A stretch of 64,000 bases of DNA from Blastocystis hominis (GCF_000151665.1 NW_013171821.1:255929-319928), one strand, 5' to 3'; positions 44,857-53,687 are shown, numbered from the stretch's first letter. Program-made: numbers and translations. Notes: generated by a model from the letters alone, not told the origin.

Positions 44857-44896
44857 GGGGAAGGCGAAGCTTCCCCGGGGGCACGTTGTGTCCCCT
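44857..44896. repeat. Double hairpin at the protease gene 3' end
   Basis: GGGGAAG/CTTCCCC then GGGGCAC/GTGTCCCC (near-perfect), starting right at the stop codon of the protease gene. Confidence 0.8.
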
Positions 44897-44945
44897 ACTG
44901 TAACTATTGTACTTAAAAGAGTTCAATACATAAATACAAATAGAA

Positions 44946-45848
44946 ATGAAATTCGAAGAGATTGACTTCTACGACTACAAGATTCGTATGTGCCTTGATA
45001 ATGGTATTCGAATGTACCTTGTCTCTGATCTGTTGAGACAGTACAACGAGAAGCACGGTACAAACAAGCTATTCAAGAATTACCTACAAAACAAGCAGAC
45101 CCAAGAACTGATCGAACATATGGCAAAAAGCGTAGGCTGGAATTCCAGCCTACGGTCTGAAGGTGAAAATAGTGCCAAAAACGGTCAATCTACAGTAGGT
45201 CGGAATTCCGACCTACCGTCAAATGGCACCCAAAACGACAAGTTTGACATTTGCGACGTGATTCAATACATCACGACATCATCGTCTGTCGGTACAAACA
45301 AGGGTTACATAGTATGCGAGGAACTGCTCCATGCTTGCCTTATGTGGGCAGATCCTGCATTTGCCTGCGATGTGCTTAGATTCCTAACACGTCTTCGACA
45401 GGAGGACAATGACTACCTTCGAAAGGCAAACGAAGAGCTGACCCATGAGAACAAGGAATTGAAGGATCGCCGTGTGCCAAATAAAGTAGGTCAACAATGG
45501 TACTTTTTCATAACGTACATCGTTGAAAATGATGATAATGTGCACATCTATTCACAACATGTTAAATCAGATAAATGGAAGAGTACATGTTCCAAAATGG
45601 ATAGAGAGGGACGTGTATGTGTGTATAGAGTGAAAGACATACTGAATGGTTTCACGTTCAAAGACGAGATCGATAAAATCCTTTTAGACTTGTGTAAGAA
45701 GTATGGTGGGAAAAAGGTACGTAAGACTCATTATACGATTCCAATGGATGTATGGGAAAAAGAGAGATTTGACATTATTCCAGAAATAGAGAAAGAAGCA
45801 AAGCAGGCTCGTGTTGGCCTTGGTTGGCGAAGTGACTTGGATGGTTAG
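44946..45848 (+). CDS. Polinton KilA-N domain protein
   Basis: 300 residues. The N-terminal half carries a KilA-N-like DNA-binding domain (IRMYLVSDLLRQYNEKHGTN and, after a linker, NKGYIVCEELLHACLMWADP with FACDVLRFLTRL). A coiled coil (NEELTHENKELKDRR) and a conserved-looking C-terminal domain (TYIVENDDNVHIYSQHVKSD) follow. KilA-N proteins are common in large DNA viruses as DNA-binding or regulatory factors. Two GTAGGNNGGAATTC palindromes lie in the linker. Confidence 0.75.
   Translation: MKFEEIDFYDYKIRMCLDNGIRMYLVSDLLRQYNEKHGTNKLFKNYLQNKQTQELIEHMAKSVGWNSSLRSEGENSAKNGQSTVGRNSDLPSNGTQNDKFDICDVIQYITTSSSVGTNKGYIVCEELLHACLMWADPAFACDVLRFLTRLRQEDNDYLRKANEELTHENKELKDRRVPNKVGQQWYFFITYIVENDDNVHIYSQHVKSDKWKSTCSKMDREGRVCVYRVKDILNGFTFKDEIDKILLDLCKKYGGKKVRKTHYTIPMDVWEKERFDIIPEIEKEAKQARVGLGWRSDLDG
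45132..45153. repeat. Palindrome in the KilA-N gene
   Basis: GTAGGCTGGAA/TTCCAGCCTAC, a perfect 22-bp palindrome, in frame. Confidence 0.9.
45195..45216. repeat. Palindrome in the KilA-N gene
   Basis: GTAGGTCGGAA/TTCCGACCTAC, a relative of the palindrome at 45132, 63 bp away. Confidence 0.9.
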
Positions 45849-45892
45849 CCCAAAGTAAACATGGCTGTCCTTTTTTACTTTGGCCATCACGG

Positions 45893-47320
45893 TTATGTCA
45901 AATCGTACTTGGAACGCAGTCCCTTACCTCGGGACGACGAAGTCGTCCCGGCGGGACAAAGTCCCGCCATGCCTTTCTTCTGCTTGGTAGAAGTGTCGCT
46001 CGTGTAGTTCTGTGTTCCATCTCTCGGCTTTTGTACGAACTGGAATTCCTTGGTGTTGATGGCTTTGCTGTAGTCCTGTGGTTTGATTTCAACGGCTTCT
46101 TTGATGTCCAAGAGATTGTACGTGCGTCCCTTATTCACTTTGGAGGCAACGAAGTTGCCTCGGGAGGAAGCTTCGCTTCCTCCCTCTTTGGTCTTCTTAT
46201 TGTCGGAAGTGCGTCCAAGTTCCTCTTCGAGTTGCTGCACTTGTCGTTGCTTCTCTTCCACTTCTTTGCGTTTTCGTTCATCACTCAATGCCTTCGGTAA
46301 CTTCGATCGCATCTTGTTGATTGCTTGTTGTTTGCTACTCAGCTCGTATGGGACGTACTCGACCAGCGAATCGTCATCCAGGTAGTACCATCGTGTGTGC
46401 ATGCCCATCTGGATATCACGAAGTACCTCACTCAAATTGGACGGTGGTGGTATCTTCATTTTGCGCCACAGATCCTCTCGTCCAAGGATATCGTAGTACA
46501 AGAAGATTCGAGTGGCATTATCGATGATCTTGTTGCTCAATCGAGAGAATCCTTGGAAGGCAATGAAACAACTGGTCTTCCGGTGTCGACTCATGCAAGC
46601 CATGGTGTCCATGAAGTTCACCACCCAGTGATCGTTCGGCTTCGTGTACAGGTCGTCGAAGATGTAGATCGAGGGGTATGTGGTGTCATTGTAGATCGCC
46701 ACACTTGATCCATCGTCATTCAATTGTTTGTACGCGACGTCCTCGCTATCCGTGAATTCAGGACGTACCTCGTTGTCAGTGTTGATCCATTGTGTCTTGA
46801 TGCCTGCTTTGTTGGCGACATGTTTGAGCACTTGTGGACACTTGTTTTCATAGCTCACCTTTCCCATGAAGAAGCAGATCTTGTCGAATGAGTGAGGTAT
46901 CTCATAGCACAACTGGTTGATGAGGAACGACTTACCCGACTTGGAAGGAGCAATGATGAGTGTGAATTGATTGAGGAATGTGTCCTGACAATCGAGTTCC
47001 CAGTCGAACTTCATAATGCCCATGCTCTCCTTGTTTTGTCGAAGGTCTTGCAATTGCTCGTCAATGGTCTGCTCTGGTTGGATGTAGTCGGCTAATTCTT
47101 TCAGTATTTTGGCATATTGCTTGCTCTTTTCTTCATCGGTTTCATTCTCCATCCGTTGTTTGATGGTATCCTGCATTACTTCGGCTTGATTGAGCGTATT
47201 TTCTGTTCTTCTCGTCAATCGTTTGTTGTTATACGGACATCGATGGTTAAATCGTCTTATTCGGTTCTTGATCGAGAGTAGTGTAGTGTCTATGTTGGGA
47301 ATGTACGGACTATCTTCCAT
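45893..47320 (-). CDS. Polinton FtsK/HerA-type packaging ATPase
   Basis: 475 residues, TAAATG start on the minus strand. Walker A is TLIIAPSKSGKSFLINQLCY, Walker B is PSIYIFDDLYT, and a downstream sensor-like region reads ISCFIAFQGFSRLSNKIIDN. This is the A32-like genome-packaging family of Polintons, virophages and NCLDVs. The N-terminal 110 residues are helical. The C-terminal 100 residues are variable, basic and contain two in-frame double hairpins, showing that this tail tolerates insertions. Confidence 0.85.
   Translation of the reverse strand: MEDSPYIPNIDTTLLSIKNRIRRFNHRCPYNNKRLTRRTENTLNQAEVMQDTIKQRMENETDEEKSKQYAKILKELADYIQPEQTIDEQLQDLRQNKESMGIMKFDWELDCQDTFLNQFTLIIAPSKSGKSFLINQLCYEIPHSFDKICFFMGKVSYENKCPQVLKHVANKAGIKTQWINTDNEVRPEFTDSEDVAYKQLNDDGSSVAIYNDTTYPSIYIFDDLYTKPNDHWVVNFMDTMACMSRHRKTSCFIAFQGFSRLSNKIIDNATRIFLYYDILGREDLWRKMKIPPPSNLSEVLRDIQMGMHTRWYYLDDDSLVEYVPYELSSKQQAINKMRSKLPKALSDERKRKEVEEKQRQVQQLEEELGRTSDNKKTKEGGSEASSRGNFVASKVNKGRTYNLLDIKEAVEIKPQDYSKAINTKEFQFVQKPRDGTQNYTSDTSTKQKKGMAGLCPAGTTSSSRGKGLRSKYDLT
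45931..45967. repeat. Double hairpin inside a coding region
   Basis: GGGACGACGAAGTCGTCCC followed after one base by CGGGACAAAGTCCCG. The first hairpin is the intact form of the one interrupted at 52503-52566, and the second is the reverse complement of the one interrupted at 51052-51109. Confidence 0.9.
46142..46185. repeat. Double hairpin inside a coding region
   Basis: GAGGCAAC/GTTGCCTC (GAA loop) and GGGAGGAAGC/GCTTCCTCCC (TTC loop). Flanked by ACTTTGG and TCTTTGG, a 7-bp near-duplication. Confidence 0.88.
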
Positions 47321-47326
47321 TTATTA

Positions 47327-47378
47327 GGGAGGAACTTCGTGGGAAGCCGAAGGCTTCCCGGGGCAACGCAGTTGCCCC
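47327..47378. repeat. Compound hairpin, intergenic
   Basis: A half hairpin GGGAGGAACTTCGT followed by a 38-nt pair: GGGAAGCC/GGCTTCCC (GAA loop) and GGGGCAAC/GTTGCCCC (GCA loop). 25 nt (47340-47364) are identical to 51061-51085. Confidence 0.9.
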
Positions 47379-47445
47379 TATTTACTTTGGTTATCACGAC
47401 ATCCGCGACGCCCAAAGTGAAAAAGGAATCTATCACACATACCTC

Positions 47446-48027
47446 TTACAAGAAATCGCAATCGAAGACACTATTCATACTCTTGATCTTGATTTGAGTT
47501 GCCGTGAGTGATATGTACGAAAACAGACGGGGGGAGGCTTTGCCTTCCCCCGGGGCAACTTCGTTGCCCCTCGTATCACCATTTTTGCCCTCAAATTCAT
47601 TGCTCGTACCAGTTACTACGATATCGATCGTTGCGTCCTTGTATTCGCGAAGATCGGCACAGGGCACATTTCGCAGATCGATCTTAATGGGCTTCTTGTC
47701 GTTATTCACGATCTTCGTGCTCGGACTCAATTTCACTTTGAACTGGATCTCACCTTCGTATTCACTGTACGATCGACTATCTCTCTTCGTCTCATCAAGA
47801 ATTCTTTTGAACTCTTCCGATTGCTCCTTGGGCAGTGTGATGGAGAAAGTGTTGAACAGTTTCTTCTTGTCTGTTTCGAACTTCGAGTTGTCACCCACGA
47901 AAACAATGGTAGCATCGGTGATCTTGCAAACATACTTCGCCGATTCGCCTTCTTTCTTGAATCCATTCGAAGTGAGAGACATATTGGAAGCATTGGAAAG
48001 ATCGAAAACCTGAATCTTGTTGCTCAT
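47446..48027 (-). CDS. Polinton small protein, unknown (possible ssDNA-binding)
   Basis: 193 residues, beta-strand-rich with alternating charges (GFKKEGESAKYVCKITDATI, GEIQFKVKLSPSTKIVNND). Size and position near ATPase and capsid genes would suit an OB-fold single-strand DNA-binding protein or minor virion protein, but no motif decides. An in-frame double hairpin lies near its C-terminus. Confidence 0.45.
   Translation of the reverse strand: MSNKIQVFDLSNASNMSLTSNGFKKEGESAKYVCKITDATIVFVGDNSKFETDKKKLFNTFSITLPKEQSEEFKRILDETKRDSRSYSEYEGEIQFKVKLSPSTKIVNNDKKPIKIDLRNVPCADLREYKDATIDIVVTGTSNEFEGKNGDTRGNEVAPGEGKASPRLFSYISLTATQIKIKSMNSVFDCDFL
47531..47573. repeat. Double hairpin inside a coding region
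   Basis: GGGGGAGGC/GCCTTCCCCC (near-perfect) then GGGGCAAC/GTTGCCCC with TTC loop. Confidence 0.88.
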
Positions 48028-48093
48028 ATCTATTTATATTTATTTATTGAAATCTTTAAGTGATATTAGTTACCATACAAACCTGCGGCTCCC

Positions 48094-49384
48094 CTACGCT
48101 CCCACAGTGTTGGCACGGATCATGATGAGGTGCATCTGGATCGTCGCTGCAACCTCGTCTTCCAACTCGATTTCGAACTGGATCTGATTCGATGCTCGCA
48201 TCGGGAACCACTCGGCCAACGGGAAGGCGAAGATTCGGAACTGATTCAACCACGTCTTGTACGTCAACAGCGTGTCGTACTCGTCGGAACGACTATTGCA
48301 AAGATAGTCCATCCATTCGAAGAAAGTGTGATCAATGCCGTCGGGTGTGTTCGTGTTGTCCACATTGATGATGCGCTTCTGTTCACCAGCGATGTTCAAG
48401 GAGATACGTTTGAATCGCACATCAAGGAGTTCCGAGAAATCGCCATTGTCGTCCGTGAACATCATGAACATCATCTTGACGGGGAAGTTAACCAACACAC
48501 GATCATCGATGAATCCCTGTCCACTTGGAATACGGAACGTCTTGGTCATGATCTGGTTCTTCACCAACTGAGTGTCTTCAGGATCGAAGGTCGAATCATC
48601 ACTCGTCTTGTAACTGTGATACCAAAGCGTGCATGTATCGAAGTATACACCGGTGAAAGCCGTGGCTGATGGAACAGCGTCCGGACTTGTAGCGGTATTG
48701 ATTTTGCCAGCATCGATGTAGAAGTATGCATCGTCGTTCGTGGGATAGATCTGAGCATCCATCTGCGTGAGATTGATGAATCGTTCCTGAGAACAACCTT
48801 CAAAGATGTCTGCAAAGTTCACATTGATCGTCGTGTACGCCGTGGTCGAATTGTTGGGCTGTACGAACTTGAGCATGTTGTAGAACAACTTCCCACCATA
48901 AGGTCGACCCAGGATGGCCGCAGCTCTCTCGGTTTCATCGTCAGTATCGTAGTCCAATGCATCGTAGTAGATGTAGGACAGTTCCTTCAATCCTTCATTC
49001 ACCACATTGTTGTGCTTGTTGTCCGTGAGCGCATTCAAGAGTGACCGGATCTGACCGATGTTTTCATTGTCAGCACTCAGAGGCAAGGACGCCAGGTTCT
49101 CACCATTCCAATAGGTGTACGTGACCTTCGTGTTGTTCACGATGCCCGACATGTTCTTCCTTCACCGGAACATAGAATACCTTGGGTGAACCTGTTGCGT
49201 TATTTGCCAATCCGGTGATCTTGAGCTTGAACGTCATTCGAGACTTGTACAGATTGAAGTACACGTCATCACCGGATGGTGCGATCGTCCAATTGATCAC
49301 ATCGGTCGACTTGATGTTATTGGACTGATTGCTGAACACAATCTGCGATTCGTAGTTATGCACAGGAGGAATTGTAGTTGCCAT
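48094..49384 (-). CDS. Polinton capsid (jelly-roll) protein region
   Basis: About 430 codons of capsid-like sequence on the minus strand starting at TAAATG. The N-terminal part (STDVINWTIAPSGDDVYFNL and KSRMTFKLKITG) resembles the first strands of double jelly-roll major capsid proteins of Polintons. The rest (NFPVKMMFMMFTDDNGDFSE, FFEWMDYLCNSRSDEYDTLL, LNQFRIFAFPLAEWFP, IQFEIELEDEVAATIQMHLI) is strand-rich, with a typical terminal strand. Position beside the packaging ATPase fits. A minor capsid (penton) identity is the alternative. Confidence 0.6.
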
Positions 49385-49423
49385 TTACTACAGGGAGAAA
49401 ATATTTTCTCCACAAAGTAATCA

Positions 49424-49468
49424 AGGGGAGCCTGCGGCTCCCCCGGGAGGAAACGAAGTTTCCTCCCT
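49424..49468. repeat. Double hairpin between divergent genes
   Basis: GGGGAGCC/GGCTCCCC (TGC loop) then GGGAGGAAAC/GTTTCCTCCC (GAA loop), just upstream of the TATAAATG start at 49476. Confidence 0.9.
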
Positions 49469-49475
49469 AGTATAA

Positions 49476-50780
49476 ATGTCAAGCACAGCAGAGAAACTTG
49501 TATATCTCCAGAATGGAGTGTTCAAACGCAAGGAGATGACGAATGGTCTCCAGTACTACTCGGACGGCTCATTCGACACATTCAGTCTTCCTGCGTCCAA
49601 TGGAAACTACGTACTCACCAAGGGAGACAATGGTCTCCTCACATGGACGGACGCGGGCACTGTAGTACCTGAGCAGCCTGAAGAGTTCACCACGCTCGAC
49701 AACTCGTACTTCAAAGACAGCAACAGCCAGGCAATCACCATTGCCACTCAAGGTACGATTCCATACTTTACCAGCAATAGCACCTTCGGTGAACTCGATC
49801 TGCCGGGTAGTGGCAAGTACGTGCTGAACATGGACGAAGATGGCAATCCTTCGTTCTTGTTATTCAGTGCGACTACGATCAACACGGCTATCGGTCTCGG
49901 TACCACATCGAACAAGTACGCGATTGCCAACTGGAACTCGACAACGAGCACTCGTACAGATCTGTTCCTGCCAGATCAGTCCGGGACGTACATCCTGAAA
50001 GGAGTAGAGGCTGGGGCTTTCGGAATTCAGTACACATTCGAGACAATGAACGCCTCAACTCTATTCCACGATTGCCTCGGCGTGCAGTCGACGAACCTGT
50101 GTCTCATTGCTTACAAGGGCAATAGTGCATTCGGTGTGAACGTGCCTGCGATGAATAACTCTTCTGGCTACTTCGTCTTCAAGAACGAGACAAATACTGA
50201 AGTACCCACAACGAGCATCCTTGACTCCAATGTAATCTATAAAGATATTCTTGGATGTACGAATGAAGAACAATGTATCGTGATCAATTATGGAACGGGT
50301 GTGAGCAAATTGACCATCCCGTCCAACTCAGGATCGTACTTGCTGAACGTGACTAGCAGTGGAATATCCTTCGAGCCACAGCCTACCAAGCTCTCCAAGA
50401 CGTTCACGTACTCTTGGTCTGGTAGTGGTCACACCGTCGTATCCGAGATACTCGGATCAGACAATTCGAACTTGACGGAAGAACTCATGTTATCTTCGAA
50501 CAGCAAGTATCTGGTCACGATTAATTTGAGTCTCAAGTGTGGTAACTACGAACAGGCATTCGTAGGCTTTACAGACACGCCGACCTTGGTAATCACTACG
50601 TCTCAAGCAACGTTGCTGAAGACAACACTTGACAACCCGACCCCAACAATGAACGTCTCTGGCACATCTATATTTTCACCGTTAAAAGAGGGTGGATTAG
50701 AGCTCGTTGTGACACGCGGTGGTGATACAACTATCTCGCACTTATACTCGAACTTCCAAGTCACGATTGTAGAACTGTGA
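49476..50780 (+). CDS. Polinton fibre-like protein
   Basis: 434 residues, TATAAATG start. Repeats of the pattern LP..G.YVL....G.L.W (LPASNGNYVLTKGDNGLLTW, LPGSGKYVLNMDEDGNPSFL, LPDQSGTYILKGVEAGAFGI, IPSNSGSYLLNVTSSGISFE) make up the shaft. The last 110 residues (YSWSGSGHTVVSEILGSDNS to SNFQVTIVEL) look like a compact beta head. Phage and viral receptor-binding fibres have this plan. Confidence 0.65.
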   Translation: MSSTAEKLVYLQNGVFKRKEMTNGLQYYSDGSFDTFSLPASNGNYVLTKGDNGLLTWTDAGTVVPEQPEEFTTLDNSYFKDSNSQAITIATQGTIPYFTSNSTFGELDLPGSGKYVLNMDEDGNPSFLLFSATTINTAIGLGTTSNKYAIANWNSTTSTRTDLFLPDQSGTYILKGVEAGAFGIQYTFETMNASTLFHDCLGVQSTNLCLIAYKGNSAFGVNVPAMNNSSGYFVFKNETNTEVPTTSILDSNVIYKDILGCTNEEQCIVINYGTGVSKLTIPSNSGSYLLNVTSSGISFEPQPTKLSKTFTYSWSGSGHTVVSEILGSDNSNLTEELMLSSNSKYLVTINLSLKCGNYEQAFVGFTDTPTLVITTSQATLLKTTLDNPTPTMNVSGTSIFSPLKEGGLELVVTRGGDTTISHLYSNFQVTIVEL

Positions 50781-50815
50781 CGGGACTTCGTCCCGTCGGA
50801 CGACTTCGTCGTCCC
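50777..50815. repeat. Double hairpin at the fibre gene 3' end
   Basis: ACGGGACTTCGTCCCGT directly followed by GGACGACTTCGTCGTCC, starting at the stop codon. Confidence 0.85.
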
Positions 50816-50871
50816 TACTTTAAGGGACAAAGTGAAATAAGGGCGACTTGGAAACCATAGCTTCCAGTCTT

Positions 50872-51309
50872 TTACTTTGGCGGTAATCGTTTACCCGATA
50901 CACATTCGAGTTGATCAAATGCAACACCATCGATATCAATGATAATTATATCACCACCTAATGTCATCACACGATGACCTTCGATATCATAGATATTCTC
51001 ATTGAAAGCACGGAGTTCAGCAATGTTTCGGGGAAGCTTCGCTTCCCCGGCGGGACTTTGTGGGAAGCCGAAGGCTTCCCGGGGCGACTTTGTCGCCCCA
51101 CTTTGTCCCCCATACTTCACTATGTATTTATCATCATAACATGATTTCACAAGAAGATGTTGAAGATCAGGTGAATTTATCATCATATATGGAGGATTAT
51201 ACTCATTATGATAATTTGTACCTTTTGGGTCCTCAACAAATGAATTAATCATATCATGCACGTATTTACGTGTGATATCAAGACGTTCATCATTCATCCA
51301 ACAGTTCAT
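50872..51309 (-). CDS. Polinton small protein, unknown
   Basis: 145 residues, start MNCWMNDERLDITRKYVHDM. The C-terminal half has a beta-rich domain (HRVMTLGGDIIIIDIDGVAF). The middle is replaced by the compound hairpin at 51030-51109, which reads in frame (GGQSGATKSPREAFGFPQSP). No family recognised. Confidence 0.45.
   Translation of the reverse strand: MNCWMNDERLDITRKYVHDMINSFVEDPKGTNYHNEYNPPYMMINSPDLQHLLVKSCYDDKYIVKYGGQSGATKSPREAFGFPQSPAGEAKLPRNIAELRAFNENIYDIEGHRVMTLGGDIIIIDIDGVAFDQLECVSGKRLPPK
51030..51109. repeat. Hairpin with a 38-nt double-hairpin insertion
   Basis: After GGGGAAGC/GCTTCCCC (51030-51048), a hairpin GGGACTTTGTCCC is split by 38 nt (51062-51099), itself GGGAAGCC/GGCTTCCC plus GGGGCGAC/GTCGCCCC. 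ACTTTGT is present on both sides (51055-51061 and 51100-51106), a perfect 7-bp target duplication. Confidence 0.9.
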
Positions 51310-51551
51310 TTGTATTTCTATTTATGTTTACATTATTTAAATCTATTTAGGCATCCCTCATTTCACTTTAATCTCTGTCGGACTGATCGATATATCACTC
51401 CCACTGTCGTCATCGGATCCATTCTTCTCATTGTACACGCACAGGCAGTGACATCTGTCCTTGCATTTCGAGTCAACCACTAGCTTGTGGTTCTTTCTTC
51501 CACTCATCCATTTCCATGCACTTTTCAGCCATTGAATAAAGCGGTTCATTT

Positions 51552-52625
51552 ATGAATGAAATCAAGGAACTAAGGAAACCAGCCAAGCGAAAAGGTGCAA
51601 CTCGAGTGATCATCAGTGGCTTCAAGAGAAACATATACTTCATCGATCTCATCGATTTCTCTTCCAAACAAGACAAATGGATTCAGGAAGTGTTGGGCAG
51701 ACAGAAGTCCACAGGATTCCACAAGAATCGTGGATACAAGTATGTCCTTGTATGCATTGATGGATATTCGAAGTACTTGATGGCTCGGCGACTGAAGAGC
51801 AAGAGTGCCACAGAAGTCACGCATGCGATGAAGGATATCATTCAAACATACGGACCACCAAAGCATATTTGCTCTGATCGAGGTACCGAGTTCACCAATG
51901 TCATCTTTCGTACCAACATCTTGGGCAAGTATGACATCACCATGTATCACATGGATTCAGCGAATAAAGCAGTACTAGCCGAACGAGCAATTCGAGATAT
52001 CAAGGAAGACATCATGGTTCCATTCAATCAATCGAAAGGTGTGTGGTTCGACTTGATCGATGGTGCCGTTCGTAGACACAATGCAAGGAAGAACAGAGAC
52101 ACCGGATATGCACCCACTGACATTTGGAACAACAACATCTTGTACACGGAGAAGACAGAACCATCCAACATGACAGCGAAGGACACAACACCTCAATTCG
52201 ATGTGGGTGATTATGTTCGAGTGACACGAAGACCTCGCGTTCTGGAAAAGCGATCATTGACCAGCAAATGGTCTCAGGACTTGTATGAAGTTGTTGACAT
52301 TGACGATCGATTCATGCCATTGATGTACGAAGTGAAGAATATGGAAAGCGGTAGCAAGCAGAAGTGCTATCATTGGGAACTCCTGGCAAGCAAATGCAAA
52401 CCACAGCCAGCACCACCAGTCACGCGATCCAAGAGTCGAAAGGAACCCAATGCATTGCGAGATGCAGCAAGGTCACATCGACCCATTACGAGGAGTCAAA
52501 ATGGGACGACGAAGTGGGGCGACTTTGTCGCCCCGGGAAGCCTTCGCCTTCCCACGAAGTCGTCCCGGCGGAACTTTGTTCCGCCACAGAAACAACGTCG
52601 CCTAAATGTTCGAAAACGATCGTGA
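51552..52625 (+). CDS. Polinton retroviral-type integrase
   Basis: 357 residues. The rve core shows the DDE triad: first Asp in RNIYFIDLIDFSS, second in HICSDRGTEFTNV, and Glu in LAERAIRDIKED, with normal spacing. KYVLVCIDGYSKYLMARRLK is typical. The C-terminal part has an SH3-like segment (FDVGDYVRVTRRPRVLEK and LTSKWSQDLYEVVDIDD). It joins element ends to the chromosome and makes the 6-bp duplication. The end of the gene contains the compound hairpin at 52503-52566 and overlaps the convergent gene. Confidence 0.88.
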   Translation: MNEIKELRKPAKRKGATRVIISGFKRNIYFIDLIDFSSKQDKWIQEVLGRQKSTGFHKNRGYKYVLVCIDGYSKYLMARRLKSKSATEVTHAMKDIIQTYGPPKHICSDRGTEFTNVIFRTNILGKYDITMYHMDSANKAVLAERAIRDIKEDIMVPFNQSKGVWFDLIDGAVRRHNARKNRDTGYAPTDIWNNNILYTEKTEPSNMTAKDTTPQFDVGDYVRVTRRPRVLEKRSLTSKWSQDLYEVVDIDDRFMPLMYEVKNMESGSKQKCYHWELLASKCKPQPAPPVTRSKSRKEPNALRDAARSHRPITRSQNGTTKWGDFVAPGSLRLPTKSSRRNFVPPQKQRRLNVRKRS

Positions 52626-53169
52626 TGCTCTTCACACCACCTAGAAGCATGAGAGGAAGATTCGAATACGTACGAAGGACAGGAGAGTTGTAGGGGGAAG
52701 CGTTGCTTCCCCCAATATTCACAACAGCATAACCAGTATGAGACACAAGACTATTCAATGTATCGATGTACGGTCTGTCTAGGATAGGCGTGTTGTCAAA
52801 CGTGACTAGCACTCGATAACCCTTTTCAACCACCGATTCAATTGATGTGCAATCGTTGAACATGTCTTCAGGAAGGTACGTTATGACAGTCGTGGTTATC
52901 AGGTACGATCCGGACGGCATAGGCGGCATACCATCACCACCCCACTCGCTATTGAATGATTCGGTAGTTTCTGGTGTGTACTCGAAGACAAATGCTTCAT
53001 TCGCTTTCACGATGTAGGAAGGTGTACTACCCCACGAGTATTGAGGAACACCATCCACTGTCTCTCGAATTAGCACATGATGACCGTCCTTCTCTGGCAT
53101 GTTGATGAGCATGTTGTCGAGCTTCTTGAACGTGTAGTTGTTTCCATTGCTGCTGAAAATGTACGACAT
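52486..53169 (-). CDS. Polinton fibre-head-like protein
   Basis: 227 residues, TAAATG start on the minus strand. Beta-rich, with a repeat-like opening (NMPEKDGHHVLIRETVDGVP, YSWGSTPSYIVKAN) resembling the shaft repeats of the gene at 49476, and a head ending GGVKSITIVFEHLGDVVS. It is therefore probably a second receptor-binding or fibre protein. Its last 40 codons run through the compound hairpin and overlap the integrase gene in antisense. Confidence 0.55.
   Translation of the reverse strand: MSYIFSSNGNNYTFKKLDNMLINMPEKDGHHVLIRETVDGVPQYSWGSTPSYIVKANEAFVFEYTPETTESFNSEWGGDGMPPMPSGSYLITTTVITYLPEDMFNDCTSIESVVEKGYRVLVTFDNTPILDRPYIDTLNSLVSHTGYAVVNIGGSNASPYNSPVLRTYSNLPLMLLGGVKSITIVFEHLGDVVSVAEQSSAGTTSWEGEGFPGRQSRPTSSSHFDSS
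52503..52577. repeat. Hairpin with a 38-nt double-hairpin insertion
   Basis: A hairpin GGGACGACGAAGTCGTCCC is split by 38 nt (52516-52553) composed of GGGGCGAC/GTCGCCCC and an imperfect GGGAAG/CTTCCC hairpin. ACGAAGT is repeated exactly on both sides (52509-52515 and 52554-52560). Another hairpin, GGCGGAAC/GTTCCGCC, follows. Confidence 0.9.
52693..52714. repeat. Single hairpin inside a coding region
   Basis: GGGGGAAGC/GCTTCCCCC with a GTT loop, in the minus-strand gene at 52486. Confidence 0.88.
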
Positions 53170-53177
53170 TTACTTTT

Positions 53178-53687
53178 TTATTTACTTTGTCTTTGATATG
53201 CACGAACGTACACACCCTTCAAGCACGCACCATCATCGATGAACAGATCGGACAACTCGGGAGGCACTTTATCATCCACCACTTTGTACACCACGCGAAC
53301 ATAGTAGTTGGAGAAGAAGTAAACAGCACGATTCTCGGTTACCACAGGTACGACATAAGGATAGGTTTGCTGTTCCCGTCCGAAAATATTCAGAGGCACA
53401 CCGAGCAAACCGTTGGATTTCAATTGAGGCAATAGATACTCCCATTCATCCTCGGTAAACAAGGGTGGACGAGTTTCATCCAACGTCATCTCCATGCAAT
53501 CATAGTCGTGCAATATTAAACCACAGTTCACATTTGCTTGCGGAGTGCAAACACTGAAGCCGAATAGACGCTCGGAATTGATCGGATACTTGGTGTGAAT
53601 GATGATATCGGCGAGTTCGATATTCTCGTCCTCACAAGTGCGTACCAGGGAAGACCATGTGTTGTTTTCTGTTTTCTTGTACTTCAT
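53178..53687 (-). CDS. Polinton small protein, unknown
   Basis: 169 residues, TAAATG start on the minus strand. Mixed alpha/beta (FGFSVCTPQANVNCGLILHD, YYVRVVYKVVDDKVPPELSD). No family recognised. It follows the fibre-head-like gene on the same strand with about 8 bp between. Confidence 0.5.
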   Translation of the reverse strand: MKYKKTENNTWSSLVRTCEDENIELADIIIHTKYPINSERLFGFSVCTPQANVNCGLILHDYDCMEMTLDETRPPLFTEDEWEYLLPQLKSNGLLGVPLNIFGREQQTYPYVVPVVTENRAVYFFSNYYVRVVYKVVDDKVPPELSDLFIDDGACLKGVYVRAYQRQSK

